A stretch of 64,000 nt of DNA from Methanosarcina barkeri str. Wiesmoor (GTDB lineage: Archaea > Halobacteriota > Methanosarcinia > Methanosarcinales > Methanosarcinaceae). Below the pieces are notes generated by a model. The model searched no databases and was not told the DNA's origin. It was given only the letters and a program-made list of their open reading frames with translations. Shown piece after piece: positions 30,595-39,858 of this stretch. Numbering within the stretch: position 1 is the first letter of the stretch; each line of letters begins with the position of its first letter. A program made the translations under genes and the position numbers. Location: positions 2,418,001 through 2,482,000 of the forward strand of contig NZ_CP009526.1 in assembly GCF_000969985.1 (NCBI RefSeq). Direction: 5' to 3'.

Positions 30595-32757
30595 TCATTT
30601 AGCCATTTTTTGTAGTGCGTTTCCTTCATTCATCAATGCACGAGCATAATCTAAACTATTTTTAGGGAATATATCCTTGGCTTTCTGAAAGAGGAGAATT
30701 GCCAGTTCCAAATCATCTTTACCATAAATCCCAATTTCCGCTAAAGATACTCTAGCAGAGCCTTCATTCATTAATGCACGGGCATAATCCATACTTTTCT
30801 TTGGAAGTATTTTTTGTGCCTCGCTATAGAGACAAACGGCAGCTACTAAGTTATCTCTACTGGTAAAACCCATTTCTGCAAGTTTTTGTCTTGCAGAACC
30901 CTCATTAATTAACAAGTTAGCATAGTACTTGCTTGTTCGAGGAAAAAAAGTCTGAGCTATACCATAAAGATGCACAGCAGTCTCCAAATTGCCATTACTA
31001 TCAACACCTATTTCTGCAAGTCTTTGCCTTGCAGAGCCCTCATTCATCAACGAAATAGCATAGGATATGCTCTCTTTAGGAAGGATGGATCGTGACCCAC
31101 TATAAAGATTAATTGCTGCTTCAAGATTTTCACGACTAGAAACACCTATTTCTGCAAGTCTTTGTCTTGCAGAACCCTCATTCATCAATGCACGAGCATA
31201 AGATGCGCTTGTTTTGGGGAAGATGGATTGCGATTTGCTGTAAAGACTAAAAGCAGTTTCAAGATTTTCCCTACTGTCAATACCCATCTCCGCAAGTTTC
31301 AATCTTGCATTACCCTCGTTCATCAACGTAAGAGCATAAGAAACGCTTGTTTTTTGAAAGATTTCCCTAGCAGCTCCATAAAGATTGAATGCAATTTCAA
31401 GGTTTTCTCTACTGTCAATATCCATCTCCGCAAGTTTCAATCTTGCATTACCCTCATTTGACAAAGCACGGGCATAGTCTGTGCTTTTTAGGGAAAACAT
31501 TTTCCTAGAATCACCATAAAGACTAATAGCATTTTCAATATTTTCCCTGCTGTCAATGCCCATTTCTGCAAGTCTTAGTCTTGCAGAGCCCTCGTTCATC
31601 AAGGCACTAGCGTAATTTGTGCTTTTTTTGGGAAGTATTTCCCTAGAGGTGCCGTAAAGACGAACAGCATTTTCAATATTTTCCTTGCTGTCAATGCCCA
31701 TCTCTGCAAGTCTTAATCTTGCATTGCCTTCATTCATCAACACACGAGCGTAAGATGCGCTTGTTTTGGGAAATATTTCTCTGGAATCTCCATAAAGACA
31801 AACAGCATTTTCCAGATTTTTTCCATTATCAATTCCCATTTCTACAAGTCTTAATCTTACATTGCCCTCATTCATCAATGCACGAGCGTAATCTACACTT
31901 TTTTTAGGAAGTATTTTTCTAGAATCACTGTAAAGACTGATAGCATTTTCCAAATTTTCTCTGCTACTAATTCCCATCTCTGCAAGTTTTAATCTTGCAT
32001 CGCCCTCATTCAACAATGCACGAGCGTAATTTATGCTTTTTTCGGGGAATTTTTCTCTTGAATCGCCGCAAAGACTGACAGCATTTTCCAAATTTTCTCG
32101 GCTATTAATTCCCATCTCTGCAAGCTTTAATCTTGTACTGCCCTCATTCATCAATGTAAGAGCGTAATCTGCACCTTCTTTGGGAAATAGTTCTCTAGAT
32201 TCACCGTAAAGGCTGACGGCATTTTCTAGATTTTTTCTGCTATCAATTCCCATTTCTGCAAGTCTTAATCTTGCATTACCCTCAGTCATCAATGCAAGAG
32301 CGTAATTTACACCTTTTTTGGGAAGTATTTTCAGAGCAGCATCACAAAGATGGACAGCATTTTCCAGATTTTCCTTACTATCAATGCCCATTTCAGCAAT
32401 CTTGCAGAAAGCAATAGCATGATTTACTAATACACGTTTGAGTTTTACGATATCGTTTTCAGAAAGAGAAACATATATGCTATAATAGAATTTGCTGAGA
32501 AGACAATTATTGAGCTCATCGACTCCTTTTAAAGTATTTTTCAGAAAGAATGATCCCTTAACTTCAAGAAAATTACATAATCTGTCTACTTTCTGTGAAC
32601 TAAATTGGTGAGAAATGTAAATAATTCGTGAAAATTCTTCATTGGTAAAGCCAACTATTACATCAACAGGAAGGTCATAAATAGTTTTAGTAAACAATCT
32701 TTTATCACTATTTGCGAAAGAGATTTCCAGTTGATGCAGGAAAGCTTCTTTATCCAT
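30595..32757 (-). CDS. Long TPR-repeat protein
   Basis: 720 residues. After ~125 non-repeat residues come about 13 tandem repeats of 45-46 residues. Their consensus contains YARALMNEGNARLRLAEMG, then IDSRENLENAVSLYGDSR and a Phe/Leu-Pro-Lys step. They fold as paired helices, like Sel1/TPR scaffolds. No signal or membrane segment is seen, so it is cytoplasmic. Such repeats bind proteins; no partner can be named. The repeat pattern runs through the TGA stop into the ORF at 29557. The near-identical DNA repeats make length change by recombination likely. Confidence 0.75.
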   Translation of the reverse strand: MDKEAFLHQLEISFANSDKRLFTKTIYDLPVDVIVGFTNEEFSRIIYISHQFSSQKVDRLCNFLEVKGSFFLKNTLKGVDELNNCLLSKFYYSIYVSLSENDIVKLKRVLVNHAIAFCKIAEMGIDSKENLENAVHLCDAALKILPKKGVNYALALMTEGNARLRLAEMGIDSRKNLENAVSLYGESRELFPKEGADYALTLMNEGSTRLKLAEMGINSRENLENAVSLCGDSREKFPEKSINYARALLNEGDARLKLAEMGISSRENLENAISLYSDSRKILPKKSVDYARALMNEGNVRLRLVEMGIDNGKNLENAVCLYGDSREIFPKTSASYARVLMNEGNARLRLAEMGIDSKENIENAVRLYGTSREILPKKSTNYASALMNEGSARLRLAEMGIDSRENIENAISLYGDSRKMFSLKSTDYARALSNEGNARLKLAEMDIDSRENLEIAFNLYGAAREIFQKTSVSYALTLMNEGNARLKLAEMGIDSRENLETAFSLYSKSQSIFPKTSASYARALMNEGSARQRLAEIGVSSRENLEAAINLYSGSRSILPKESISYAISLMNEGSARQRLAEIGVDSNGNLETAVHLYGIAQTFFPRTSKYYANLLINEGSARQKLAEMGFTSRDNLVAAVCLYSEAQKILPKKSMDYARALMNEGSARVSLAEIGIYGKDDLELAILLFQKAKDIFPKNSLDYARALMNEGNALQKMAK

Positions 32758-32857
32758 ATAAATATAATATATACTAATTCTTTTTAAGTTTTGTTAAATA
32801 ATTTGACAGAAAACTTAAGAAACTAATATCTTGAAATAAAATGCAGTGTTCACAATT

Positions 32858-33311
32858 TCACTCAAACCAATTCTCCTCCAACTTCTCCTCACGTCCCTCC
32901 TGTTCTCTCGCATAAGCCACATACTCCCCTCTCTCCCTATCAAAAACAAACCTGCAAACTGTTTTGAAATAAGCCCAGTATTTGACATACTGATCTCTCT
33001 CATCGCTCAGCGTAACAGTTACCGAACCATTTTCTTCCGAAACGCTAAACAGGATAATCGATTTTCTGAGGAACGGCTGTGCTGTAAAGTTTTCCGGCTC
33101 TTTCAACATACGCAAAGGTGTCGGGAATGGCACCGGTCAAGTTGATTTTTTCTATATAATCGCTTTTTTCGACCCCGGACCAGTAGCTCACTTCCATAAT
33201 TCTGTAATGGGTGGAGTTATATGAATACGCGGAAATGAACTTCTCTACAGACGAAGGATAGGTATCCTGATAGCTGATTTTCGCGCCTTCCGCGCCGGAA
33301 ATATAATTCAC
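32858..33311 (-). pseudogene. Frameshifted remnant of an unknown gene
   Basis: The upstream frame (about 33365-33060) reads SAGGKLFLVNYISGAEGA, then YRIMEVSYWSGVEKSDYIEK and FAYVERAGKLYSTAVPQK. The downstream frame (33080-32858) continues with IILFSVSEENGSVTVTLSDE and YWAYFKTVCRFVFDRERGEY. They overlap near 33060, and together they look like one secreted-type beta-rich domain. No start codon or signal sequence is left. The family was not recognised. Confidence 0.45.
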
Positions 33312-33620
33312 AAGAAATAATTTTCCACCGGCAGAATTGTGAGCCAGACTACAAGCACAATTAAAAAATTGAGGTAAAATTCAGAATAGGAACGAGATTG
33401 TTCAGGTTGTGAAAATACGGACAAAAGAAATAAGTTTTAAAGTGAAACGATATCAGAATAAAATATTTCATACTCTCCTTTTAATTTTGTCTCCGCTCTT
33501 CCATTCCCTCTAACTTTTGCGCACCAATTAATTTTTCACAATGAGTACTTTTTTTAATTATGGTGTCTTAATAATTAATGGGAAGTCATTTGCTACTAAA
33601 GCAATCAAGGGAAGTTTATT
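33312..33620. other. Intergenic region
   Basis: Apart from codons continuing the neighbouring remnant up to about 33365, nothing was recognised. AGGGAAG at about 33610 serves as the ribosome-binding site of the next gene. Confidence 0.5.
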
Positions 33621-34241
33621 ATGACTGTTTTCTTCAATAAGCACAATATTATCCAGAACAGACCTGTAAGCTTTCAGAGTTCTCTCTCAAGCCATTCACA
33701 TGATATCTCTTTTTCTTCCGGGCCCGTGGAAGGAATAAAACTCTTCCTTGATATGGATGGAGTCCTTACGGATTTTACCGCAGCCTGTGAGAAGCTCAGT
33801 GGCAATATGATGTTCTGGTACGGTAATGACAGGGAACTTTTCTGGAAGAAGATTACATCTGCAGGAATCGAGTTCTGGTCCGAGATGTCCTGGATGCCTG
33901 GCGGACAGGAATTGCATGGTTTCCTTAGAAGCTCGGGCCTATGTCCGACAATCCTTTCTGCAATTCCCGGACCCGAGAGAAAAAAAGCCTTAACCAATGC
34001 AAGAGAGGGAAAAATCAAATGGCTCAGGAAAGAACTCGGACCCTCTTATGCAGAAGCTGCAATTCTCTGTTACCGCCCGGAAAAAGCCTTACAATCAGGG
34101 GCTGCAAGGGTTCTTATTGATGATAACTCCGAGAACATCCGCGAATGGGAAGAAGCAGGAGGTATTGGAATCTTACATAAGAACACTAGCCGGACGATCA
34201 GGTGTTTCTCTAAGGTTCTTAAAGTCGAGCAAAAGTTCTGA
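33621..34241 (+). CDS. HAD-superfamily 5'(3')-nucleotidase-like phosphatase
   Basis: 206 residues. HAD motif I is LFLDMDGVLTD (nucleophile Asp 44, general acid Asp 46). Motif II is near PTILSAIPGP, a conserved lysine lies in the KIKWLRKELG region, and the C-terminal acidic motif is VLIDDNSENIREW. This matches the NT5C-type deoxyribonucleotidase group, which removes phosphate from nucleotides. The first ~38 residues are an extra N-terminal stretch. AGGGAAG before ATG 33621 supports this start. A 14-nt unit (GCTAAACTTTACAG) repeats three times straight after the stop (34244-34286). Confidence 0.8.
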   Translation: MTVFFNKHNIIQNRPVSFQSSLSSHSHDISFSSGPVEGIKLFLDMDGVLTDFTAACEKLSGNMMFWYGNDRELFWKKITSAGIEFWSEMSWMPGGQELHGFLRSSGLCPTILSAIPGPERKKALTNAREGKIKWLRKELGPSYAEAAILCYRPEKALQSGAARVLIDDNSENIREWEEAGGIGILHKNTSRTIRCFSKVLKVEQKF

Positions 34242-34243
34242 TA

Positions 34244-34286
34244 TGCTAAACTTTACAGGCTAAACTTTACAGGCTAAACTTTACAG
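34244..34286. repeat. Three-copy 14-nt tandem repeat after the nucleotidase gene
   Basis: Unit GCTAAACTTTACAG, three copies, beginning within three bases of the stop codon at 34241. Confidence 0.85.
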
Positions 34287-34302
34287 GGACGAACGAAAAG
34301 GC

Positions 34303-35127
34303 TTATGCTTCTTGCTTACAGGCTACGATAAGAGCCACAAAGTTTTGCCTATGGTTTTTGATATATTCTCCTTCCGCATCTTTTAACCACTTTTTTGCCC
34401 CGTGAATCGCGTGATCCCCGCAGATAAAGAAAATCGTTCCTTTTTCCGCATTTCTGTAAATCTCCCCCAGGTTTTTATCCACAGCCTCTGCAGCCTTTTT
34501 CAGTTCTTTCCAGCTTTCTGCCCTGTGGGAAAAACGGTCAAGGGTTCTGAGGTGAACCGCCATAATATCGGGCTTTTCTTTAAGGGAATGTAGCGCATAG
34601 TTCGTTATTTGAAGGTCATAATCCAGGATATCCTCGGAATTTGGAACTCCATAAAAGTCTTTTATCCTTCCCCTGAAACTTTCTGCACCTTCGGTCTCTA
34701 TGATTGCTGACGCTTTCATGCCTGCCCTGCAAGCCCATTCCATAATGCTTTTCAGTCTCGGATTTTCCGAGTCTTTTGTCCTTTCAGTATAAATGTCTGC
34801 GGTTGAGTAGATATTATGCTCCTCAGGCAGGTATCCTGTAAAGATTGACGCAATTGCAGGGGAGGTTATTGTTGCTGGGGATTTGCACCTGAAGAGGAAC
34901 CCTTTTTCGGCTATATTGCTCAAGTTCTTCATTATCGGAGAAAAATAGTTATAAAGAGAATACCCCAGACTGTCAACCACAATGATTACTGCTCTTTTGC
35001 AGTTTCTTTCCTTTGCGTAGCTCTCTACTTCTGGAATTGGCCTGCCAGTTGGCGGAACCATAGGGATTTTCAGTAATCTCGAGATCGTAGGGGCAATATC
35101 AATGGTGTTGCACTCTAAAATTTTCAT
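34303..35127 (-). CDS. Alkaline phosphatase-superfamily hydrolase (phosphodiesterase/nucleotide pyrophosphatase-like)
   Basis: 274 residues. The metal-binding Asp lies in AVIIVVDSLGYSLYNYF, the catalytic Thr/Ser region in CKSPATITSPAIASIFTGYL, and the late metal ligands in FFICGDHAIHG. It also has AVHLRTLDRFSHRAE. This is the type I phosphodiesterase core, shorter than usual. There is no signal peptide. The substrate is unknown. It is convergent with the HAD phosphatase gene; both could act on phosphorylated small molecules, but that is only proximity. Confidence 0.78.
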   Translation of the reverse strand: MKILECNTIDIAPTISRLLKIPMVPPTGRPIPEVESYAKERNCKRAVIIVVDSLGYSLYNYFSPIMKNLSNIAEKGFLFRCKSPATITSPAIASIFTGYLPEEHNIYSTADIYTERTKDSENPRLKSIMEWACRAGMKASAIIETEGAESFRGRIKDFYGVPNSEDILDYDLQITNYALHSLKEKPDIMAVHLRTLDRFSHRAESWKELKKAAEAVDKNLGEIYRNAEKGTIFFICGDHAIHGAKKWLKDAEGEYIKNHRQNFVALIVACKQEA

Positions 35128-35771
35128 ATGCTCTCTAATATATTATCTAGCAAGCCGGCTTATATGTCTTTCCTGTATTTCTGTTTTAAGCTCAGTAACT
35201 GTATATAATTATATCAGATCAGATACAAATTTCCAAGGGATTCAAATGTCCAATGGATATGAGTATCCTGGGATAGAATAGACGCAAAAAATGAAGAGTT
35301 CTCTGAAACAGAATCCCCTGAAGAGTGAGAAGAGTTTTTCAGAATTGATAAGTATACCCTGCCAGGTTACTTTTTAGGACTTCTGTCCGGTTTGTCCAAT
35401 TTATTTCCTACTTCAATCATATTGGTTTGGGTTTTTAGAGAACGAAAGAAGTCAGGATGAATAAATTCAGGACGAAAGAAGTCAGGATGAAAGAAGTCAG
35501 GATGAAAGAAGTCAGGATGAAAGAAGTCAGGATATGTCAATTTTATTTGTGTTCCGTTAATAATCAGTTGATATTTTTCCAGCATATTAACACTCGTATC
35601 CCACTCTCAGACCTTCCACTCTCAGACCTGCTTATGTACACTAAATTTTTGTACACAGGTAAGCTTAGAAAACAGAAGAACTCAGAAAAAACACTCGAAA
35701 ACAAAATATCAGCCAGCCACTAAACACGACTTAATCACTTGCTAAATATAAAAAATAAAAAAACAGCCTTA
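35128..35771. other. Intergenic with a 15-nt tandem array
   Basis: 35444-35532 holds about five copies of GAAAGAAGTCAGGAT, with one degenerate copy. The antisense reading (PDFFH repeats) is an artefact of the array. No gene is supported in the rest. Confidence 0.7.
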
Positions 35772-38657
35772 TTAGGCTGCTTCTGCCCAAAAGATAAGGC
35801 TTCCATTAAACTGTCCTGTAGACGAATAATTTTCTGGTAGTTCGAGCTGGGCTTCCGAGGTTTCAGATGTGTTTGAAGCTATCGTTTTACTGTAATCAGA
35901 ACATTTGTTCTGGTCAAGCATAAGCCCTGTATTGAATGGGCCGTCATCCTGGTCTTCTACTTCAGCCGTTACTTTTATACTACCATGTCCATTGTTTTTG
36001 AGGGTCAGAGGTACGGATTCACTCGTTGTTCCCGGTTTTAACGTTCCGAAATCTACTGAGTTCGGTGTGACCTGCAAGCAAATTACAGGTGTGATGTTCA
36101 CAGTAAGTGATACCGTAGCTGAATCCGATCCAGATGAACTTGTTCCGTTGTCACTGGTCCCATTGTCACTGGTTCCATTGTCACTGGTTCCATTGTCACT
36201 TGTTCCATTGTCACTTGTTCCATTGTCACTTGTTCCATTGTCACTGGTTCCGTTATCACTGGTTCCGTTATCACTGGTTCCATTGTCACTGGTTCCATTG
36301 TCACTGGTTCCATTGTCACTGGTTCCATTGTCACTAGTTCCGTTATCACTGGTTCCATTGTCACTGGTTCCGCCTTTATAACTGACAGCAAGAATCGCAC
36401 TCGAAGGAGCAAGGTAGTCCCCACTATTATCTGTAACAGAAGGAGCAATTATCTGAGCCATGTTATTCTTGGTCAGGAGATAATTATCAACAGGCCTTGC
36501 TTCATCAATATCCAGATCTGAGTAGGGAGTTGAGTCATAAACACCAGACTTATTCATTTCATTGAATTGCAAGATAATGCCATCATGTCCTCCAGACTGA
36601 ACTGTAGTCCAGAGCTTGGCGCTGTCTACATTGCTGAGATTTATAGAACCGTTGAATGGGATTTTTACGGTAGCGTCTTCAGGAGTCAGACCGCCTGAAG
36701 TACTCATTGTACTCACCATGTCACAGCCTTCGTTTATCCAGTACTCGGTTTCGTTTCCTGTGGCATCTTCATACACCACAAGTAAGCCGATTCCATCAAA
36801 GCAGACAAAATTTCCAGTTTCACTATTGATATTTGTAACTACTGTAGTATAATTTCCACTTCCTTTTACAAGATCCGTTACATCATAAGCCCAGGTACCG
36901 CTTGGGTAGTCATATACAGAGCCCCATCCCTTCTGGTCACTGTATTTTGCTTCCGGATTCAGAGAAGTCCCCTGGAACTTCAGGCTCATGGAAGGATCAA
37001 CTCCGGTAGTGCCTGTAGCACTCCATGTCCAGTAATTATAGAGTCTTGCAAGCTTTATAGTTGCATTTGCAGGAAGCTTCAGGTTGTGATTTACTGTGTA
37101 TGTGCTGCCAGAAGATACTTTGCCGCTGTACTTGCTGTCTCCATAATCATAAATAATGTCACCTTTTACAGTGTTGTGGGCATAAGTCTCAAGAGGCTTA
37201 TCTCCTGCATATCCATTATGCTGCACTTCCTGAGTCTTGCTCAGTTTATTGTTTGTTGCTGTCGGGTCGTTGATCGTAGAACCAGGAACTATAACTGCTT
37301 TAAGAGTGTAATTCTTTGCTTCTTCTGGCTTCCAGTTAAGTTCAACTGTTTCCGCTGCCCCATTTGCAAGACCCGAAACTGGTTTGCTTTCAACAAGAGC
37401 TGTCTCAGCATAAAGTTCGACGGCAAAATCACCTGCATCGTCTGGTCCACTGTTTGTTATATTTACTTTTACGGTATTGTTCAGGTTGTCCCATACTTTA
37501 TTCCCATTATTGTGCAAGACTTTTAAATCCTGTATGCTCAGGTCAGATGATACTGTTTGTCCGCTATCGTTGTCCGACGAGTTGTCTCCACTACCATTGG
37601 ATGAGTTGTCTCCACTATTGTTGTCTGACGAGTTGTCTCCACTACCATTGTCTGATGAGTTGTCTCCACTATTGTTGTCCGGAGAATTATCTCCACTATT
37701 ATTGTCCGAAGAATTATCTCCACTATTGTTGTCCGAAGAATTATCTCCACTATCGTTGTCTGAGGATGAAGTAGTGTATTCGGCCGTCAGTATAGCAAGT
37801 GCATTTTTATAGAACGCGCCAGTCCGATCATAGGTCAGAGTGTTTGTGCCAGTAGATTTAAAATCGTCCGTAACATCCCAAGAATCTAGCCCACAATAAG
37901 TACCCTGAGGTGTACCTGAAGTGAGTGCTTTTCCGTTGAAAGTGTATGATCCGTCTGTACTTGCCATGTGTACGTCTGTAAGTGTTGCATCTGTCAAGGA
38001 CGCATCAGATGGCAAAGCTGCCTTAAATGCGGTGCTCCCAACGTAAGTTTCTCTATTGTCATCAACATAATATGTATCTGGATCATGCCCGCGGTTTACC
38101 TGATACCAGATCTTTTTTCCGCTACCGTCATTGTAAGCTACAATAAGAGTTATCAGTTTTATTCTACCATCAAAATTCTTGTCAGTAGGCTCAGTATGTA
38201 CAGTAGCTTTATTTTTCCCGGATTTTACAAGGCTTGTGACATCATAATACATCATGTAGTCACTTGTTACCCTGTCAACATGGTCGTTTACCTGGACATA
38301 TGCTTTTCCGTCATTACCCCCGTTGGTAATGTATTCATAAGGAACGTTGAGGGTTTCTGTTCCTAGAGTTTTATCGTTAAAACTTACTGTTGCCGTTCCC
38401 TGGTAATTGTTTTGCATGTGCCCGCAGTATACGGTTGTGAGCAACATTGCCCATTCAACTTCAGCATCATCAGGCAGTGTAAAGGTCTTGTCTATAGTTT
38501 TATCGGTGTGTATTGCCTGATCTGCTGTTCCGTAGTAGCTATCACAATAAACACCTCCACTTACTGTTCCGCTGTGGACAGAAGTCAGAGGGATTCCGCC
38601 TACGAAATTGTCAGCCAGGCAGACCCCGCTGGTCAGAATCAGAGTTAACAATATCAA
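35772..38657 (-). CDS. Surface protein: DUF3344-CARDB-DUF3344 with Asn/Asp/Ser-rich linkers
   Basis: About 961 residues, exported (signal ...LTLILTSGVCLADNF). The order is a DUF3344 domain (~15-295; VSGGVYCDSYYG, WYQVNRGHD), a GDNSSDNNS-type linker (~300-370), CARDB (~375-475), a second DUF3344 (~480-765; RLYNYWTWS, YWINEGCD), about 15 TSDNG repeats, and a C-terminal beta domain. It probably lies on the cell surface. The start is odd. A good AGGAGGAA (38681-38688) is followed 5 bases later by ACG (38673-38675), exactly where the near-identical paralogue at 41511 has ATG. TTG at 38657 is the nearest standard codon but is badly spaced. The N-terminal domain is nearly identical to that of the neighbour. 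Confidence 0.85.
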   Translation of the reverse strand: MILLTLILTSGVCLADNFVGGIPLTSVHSGTVSGGVYCDSYYGTADQAIHTDKTIDKTFTLPDDAEVEWAMLLTTVYCGHMQNNYQGTATVSFNDKTLGTETLNVPYEYITNGGNDGKAYVQVNDHVDRVTSDYMMYYDVTSLVKSGKNKATVHTEPTDKNFDGRIKLITLIVAYNDGSGKKIWYQVNRGHDPDTYYVDDNRETYVGSTAFKAALPSDASLTDATLTDVHMASTDGSYTFNGKALTSGTPQGTYCGLDSWDVTDDFKSTGTNTLTYDRTGAFYKNALAILTAEYTTSSSDNDSGDNSSDNNSGDNSSDNNSGDNSPDNNSGDNSSDNGSGDNSSDNNSGDNSSNGSGDNSSDNDSGQTVSSDLSIQDLKVLHNNGNKVWDNLNNTVKVNITNSGPDDAGDFAVELYAETALVESKPVSGLANGAAETVELNWKPEEAKNYTLKAVIVPGSTINDPTATNNKLSKTQEVQHNGYAGDKPLETYAHNTVKGDIIYDYGDSKYSGKVSSGSTYTVNHNLKLPANATIKLARLYNYWTWSATGTTGVDPSMSLKFQGTSLNPEAKYSDQKGWGSVYDYPSGTWAYDVTDLVKGSGNYTTVVTNINSETGNFVCFDGIGLLVVYEDATGNETEYWINEGCDMVSTMSTSGGLTPEDATVKIPFNGSINLSNVDSAKLWTTVQSGGHDGIILQFNEMNKSGVYDSTPYSDLDIDEARPVDNYLLTKNNMAQIIAPSVTDNSGDYLAPSSAILAVSYKGGTSDNGTSDNGTSDNGTSDNGTSDNGTSDNGTSDNGTSDNGTSDNGTSDNGTSDNGTSDNGTSDNGTSDNGTSDNGTSSSGSDSATVSLTVNITPVICLQVTPNSVDFGTLKPGTTSESVPLTLKNNGHGSIKVTAEVEDQDDGPFNTGLMLDQNKCSDYSKTIASNTSETSEAQLELPENYSSTGQFNGSLIFWAEAA
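36144..36372 (-). repeat. 15-bp in-frame tandem array encoding TSDNG, ~15 copies
   Basis: Plus-strand unit TTGTCACTGGTTCCA with few variants. Each unit is 15 bp, so copy-number change keeps the frame and only alters linker length. A related 24-nt array encoding (S/G)DNSSDNNS lies at 37570-37760. Confidence 0.9.
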
Positions 38658-38675
38658 AATTAGTTTTCTATTCGT

Positions 38676-39373
38676 TAATCTTCCTCCTGTACGTCAATTA
38701 GAGAAAGAATTCCAGAGACCTGTGCATAAGCAGTTCTTATCAGACAATTAACAGGAATCTAGACTATTACCTGTAAATGAAGAGCCAAGTCGCTTTCGTT
38801 GGGTTTTAAGGAAAGTATCAAATGCTTTTTTTCAGACTGAATGAATCAAATTAATTTCAGTTCTGAGAACTCCTTTTGACAGTTTTATCTTTAGGATTCT
38901 TTCTCCCAAGTTTTTATATAATTTTGATCATTTTTTAAGATAAATAATCATTTTCTTAATAACTTTTCAGATATATTAATCTTTCCAAATGTTTTATATG
39001 TGTAATAATATATAAGATATTATGCGTCTTGTAATTATTAATTTTTTAAAAATTATTTGATTGATGTCGATTTATTACTTGACATATTATAACTGCTAAC
39101 TAATAAAAAATTCAAAAACAAATTTAATAACCAACAATTAAAAAATTTGGTTTGCACAAGTTTGCCTATCAATTTTTATAATGATGTCTAATATTCTTGA
39201 TTTTTTCCAGCTAATTAATTACTATAGTTTATAATTTTTATTTCAACAAAATATAATTTTATCTTAAAATTGCTATGTATTCTTAAATAGTATTTTTTAC
39301 TCACTATTTTTTCTGAATAATTGCTAAAATATTGAATAAAATATCGAAAATATTGTCCTTATAATCCTTATTT
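38676..39373. other. Long AT-rich upstream region of the DUF3344 gene
   Basis: 38690-38930 is similar to the region upstream of the paralogue (41520-41745): AATTCCAGAGACCTGTGCA, AGCAGTTCTTATCAGACAAT, CTCCTTTTGACAGTT. This shared block probably holds the promoter and leader. Beyond it the DNA is very AT-rich, with no gene. Confidence 0.6.
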
Positions 39374-39514
39374 CCCACATTCCGTAGATGTATACAGATG
39401 TAGAATTTATTTTCCTAATTGTCCAGGAGAGCCAATCAAAGAATGAGCTAATTTTTAATTACTACCACATTGAGATAATTGATGGCATTCTTGTGTACAT
39501 CTGCGGAAAGTGAG
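39374..39514. mobile_element. MITE, 141 bp, same family as those near 3 kb
   Basis: The ends are CCCACATTCCGTAGATGTAT (from 39374) and the inverted GTACATCTGCGGAAAGTGAG (to 39514). A perfect 6-bp target copy TTATTT lies on both sides (39368-39373, 39515-39520). It is non-coding and shorter than the 240-252-bp copies at 2865 and 2949. Confidence 0.65.
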
Positions 39515-39775
39515 TTATTTGATAGTTTCTATAAGCTAACTACAGTGTTCCCACAAAATAGAAAAAAATTAAAGAATGCAAGGTAGAAATTCAAATAATT
39601 TGAACTAAGCAAAAACGTGAAGCTTATTTATACATTATAAAATTTATATTTCTGTTAAACGGACACGATATTTTTCGAATAACAGGTACAAACAAATGAA
39701 AGTACTTTTCACCTTATTCTTTATAATAAATAACTCCCCCACTGCCATTAAACCCTACCATTTTTATATTATAAC

Positions 39776-39858
39776 ATATTTATATATTTGTTTATTTGTT
39801 TATTTGTTTATTTGTTTATTTGTTTATTTGTTTATTTGTTTATTTATTTGTTTATTTA
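39776..39858. repeat. 8-bp tandem array TTTATTTG at a gene end
   Basis: About nine copies of TTTATTTG/TTTGTTTA that run into the stop codon of the minus-strand gene at 39856. Between the MITE and this array (39521-39775) no gene is seen; a short palindromic motif lies near 39695-39712. Confidence 0.85.

Noticed and set aside
30595-30597. Pyrrolysine readthrough of the TPR stop
   Set aside because: The codon is TGA; pyrrolysine is inserted at TAG.
35367-35585. ORF encoding PDFFH repeats
   Set aside because: A translation of the 15-nt tandem array; no gene signals around it.
36098-36448. ORFs on both strands over the TSDNG array
   Set aside because: Shadows of a 15-bp repeat inside the DUF3344 gene; every frame stays open because the unit lacks stops.
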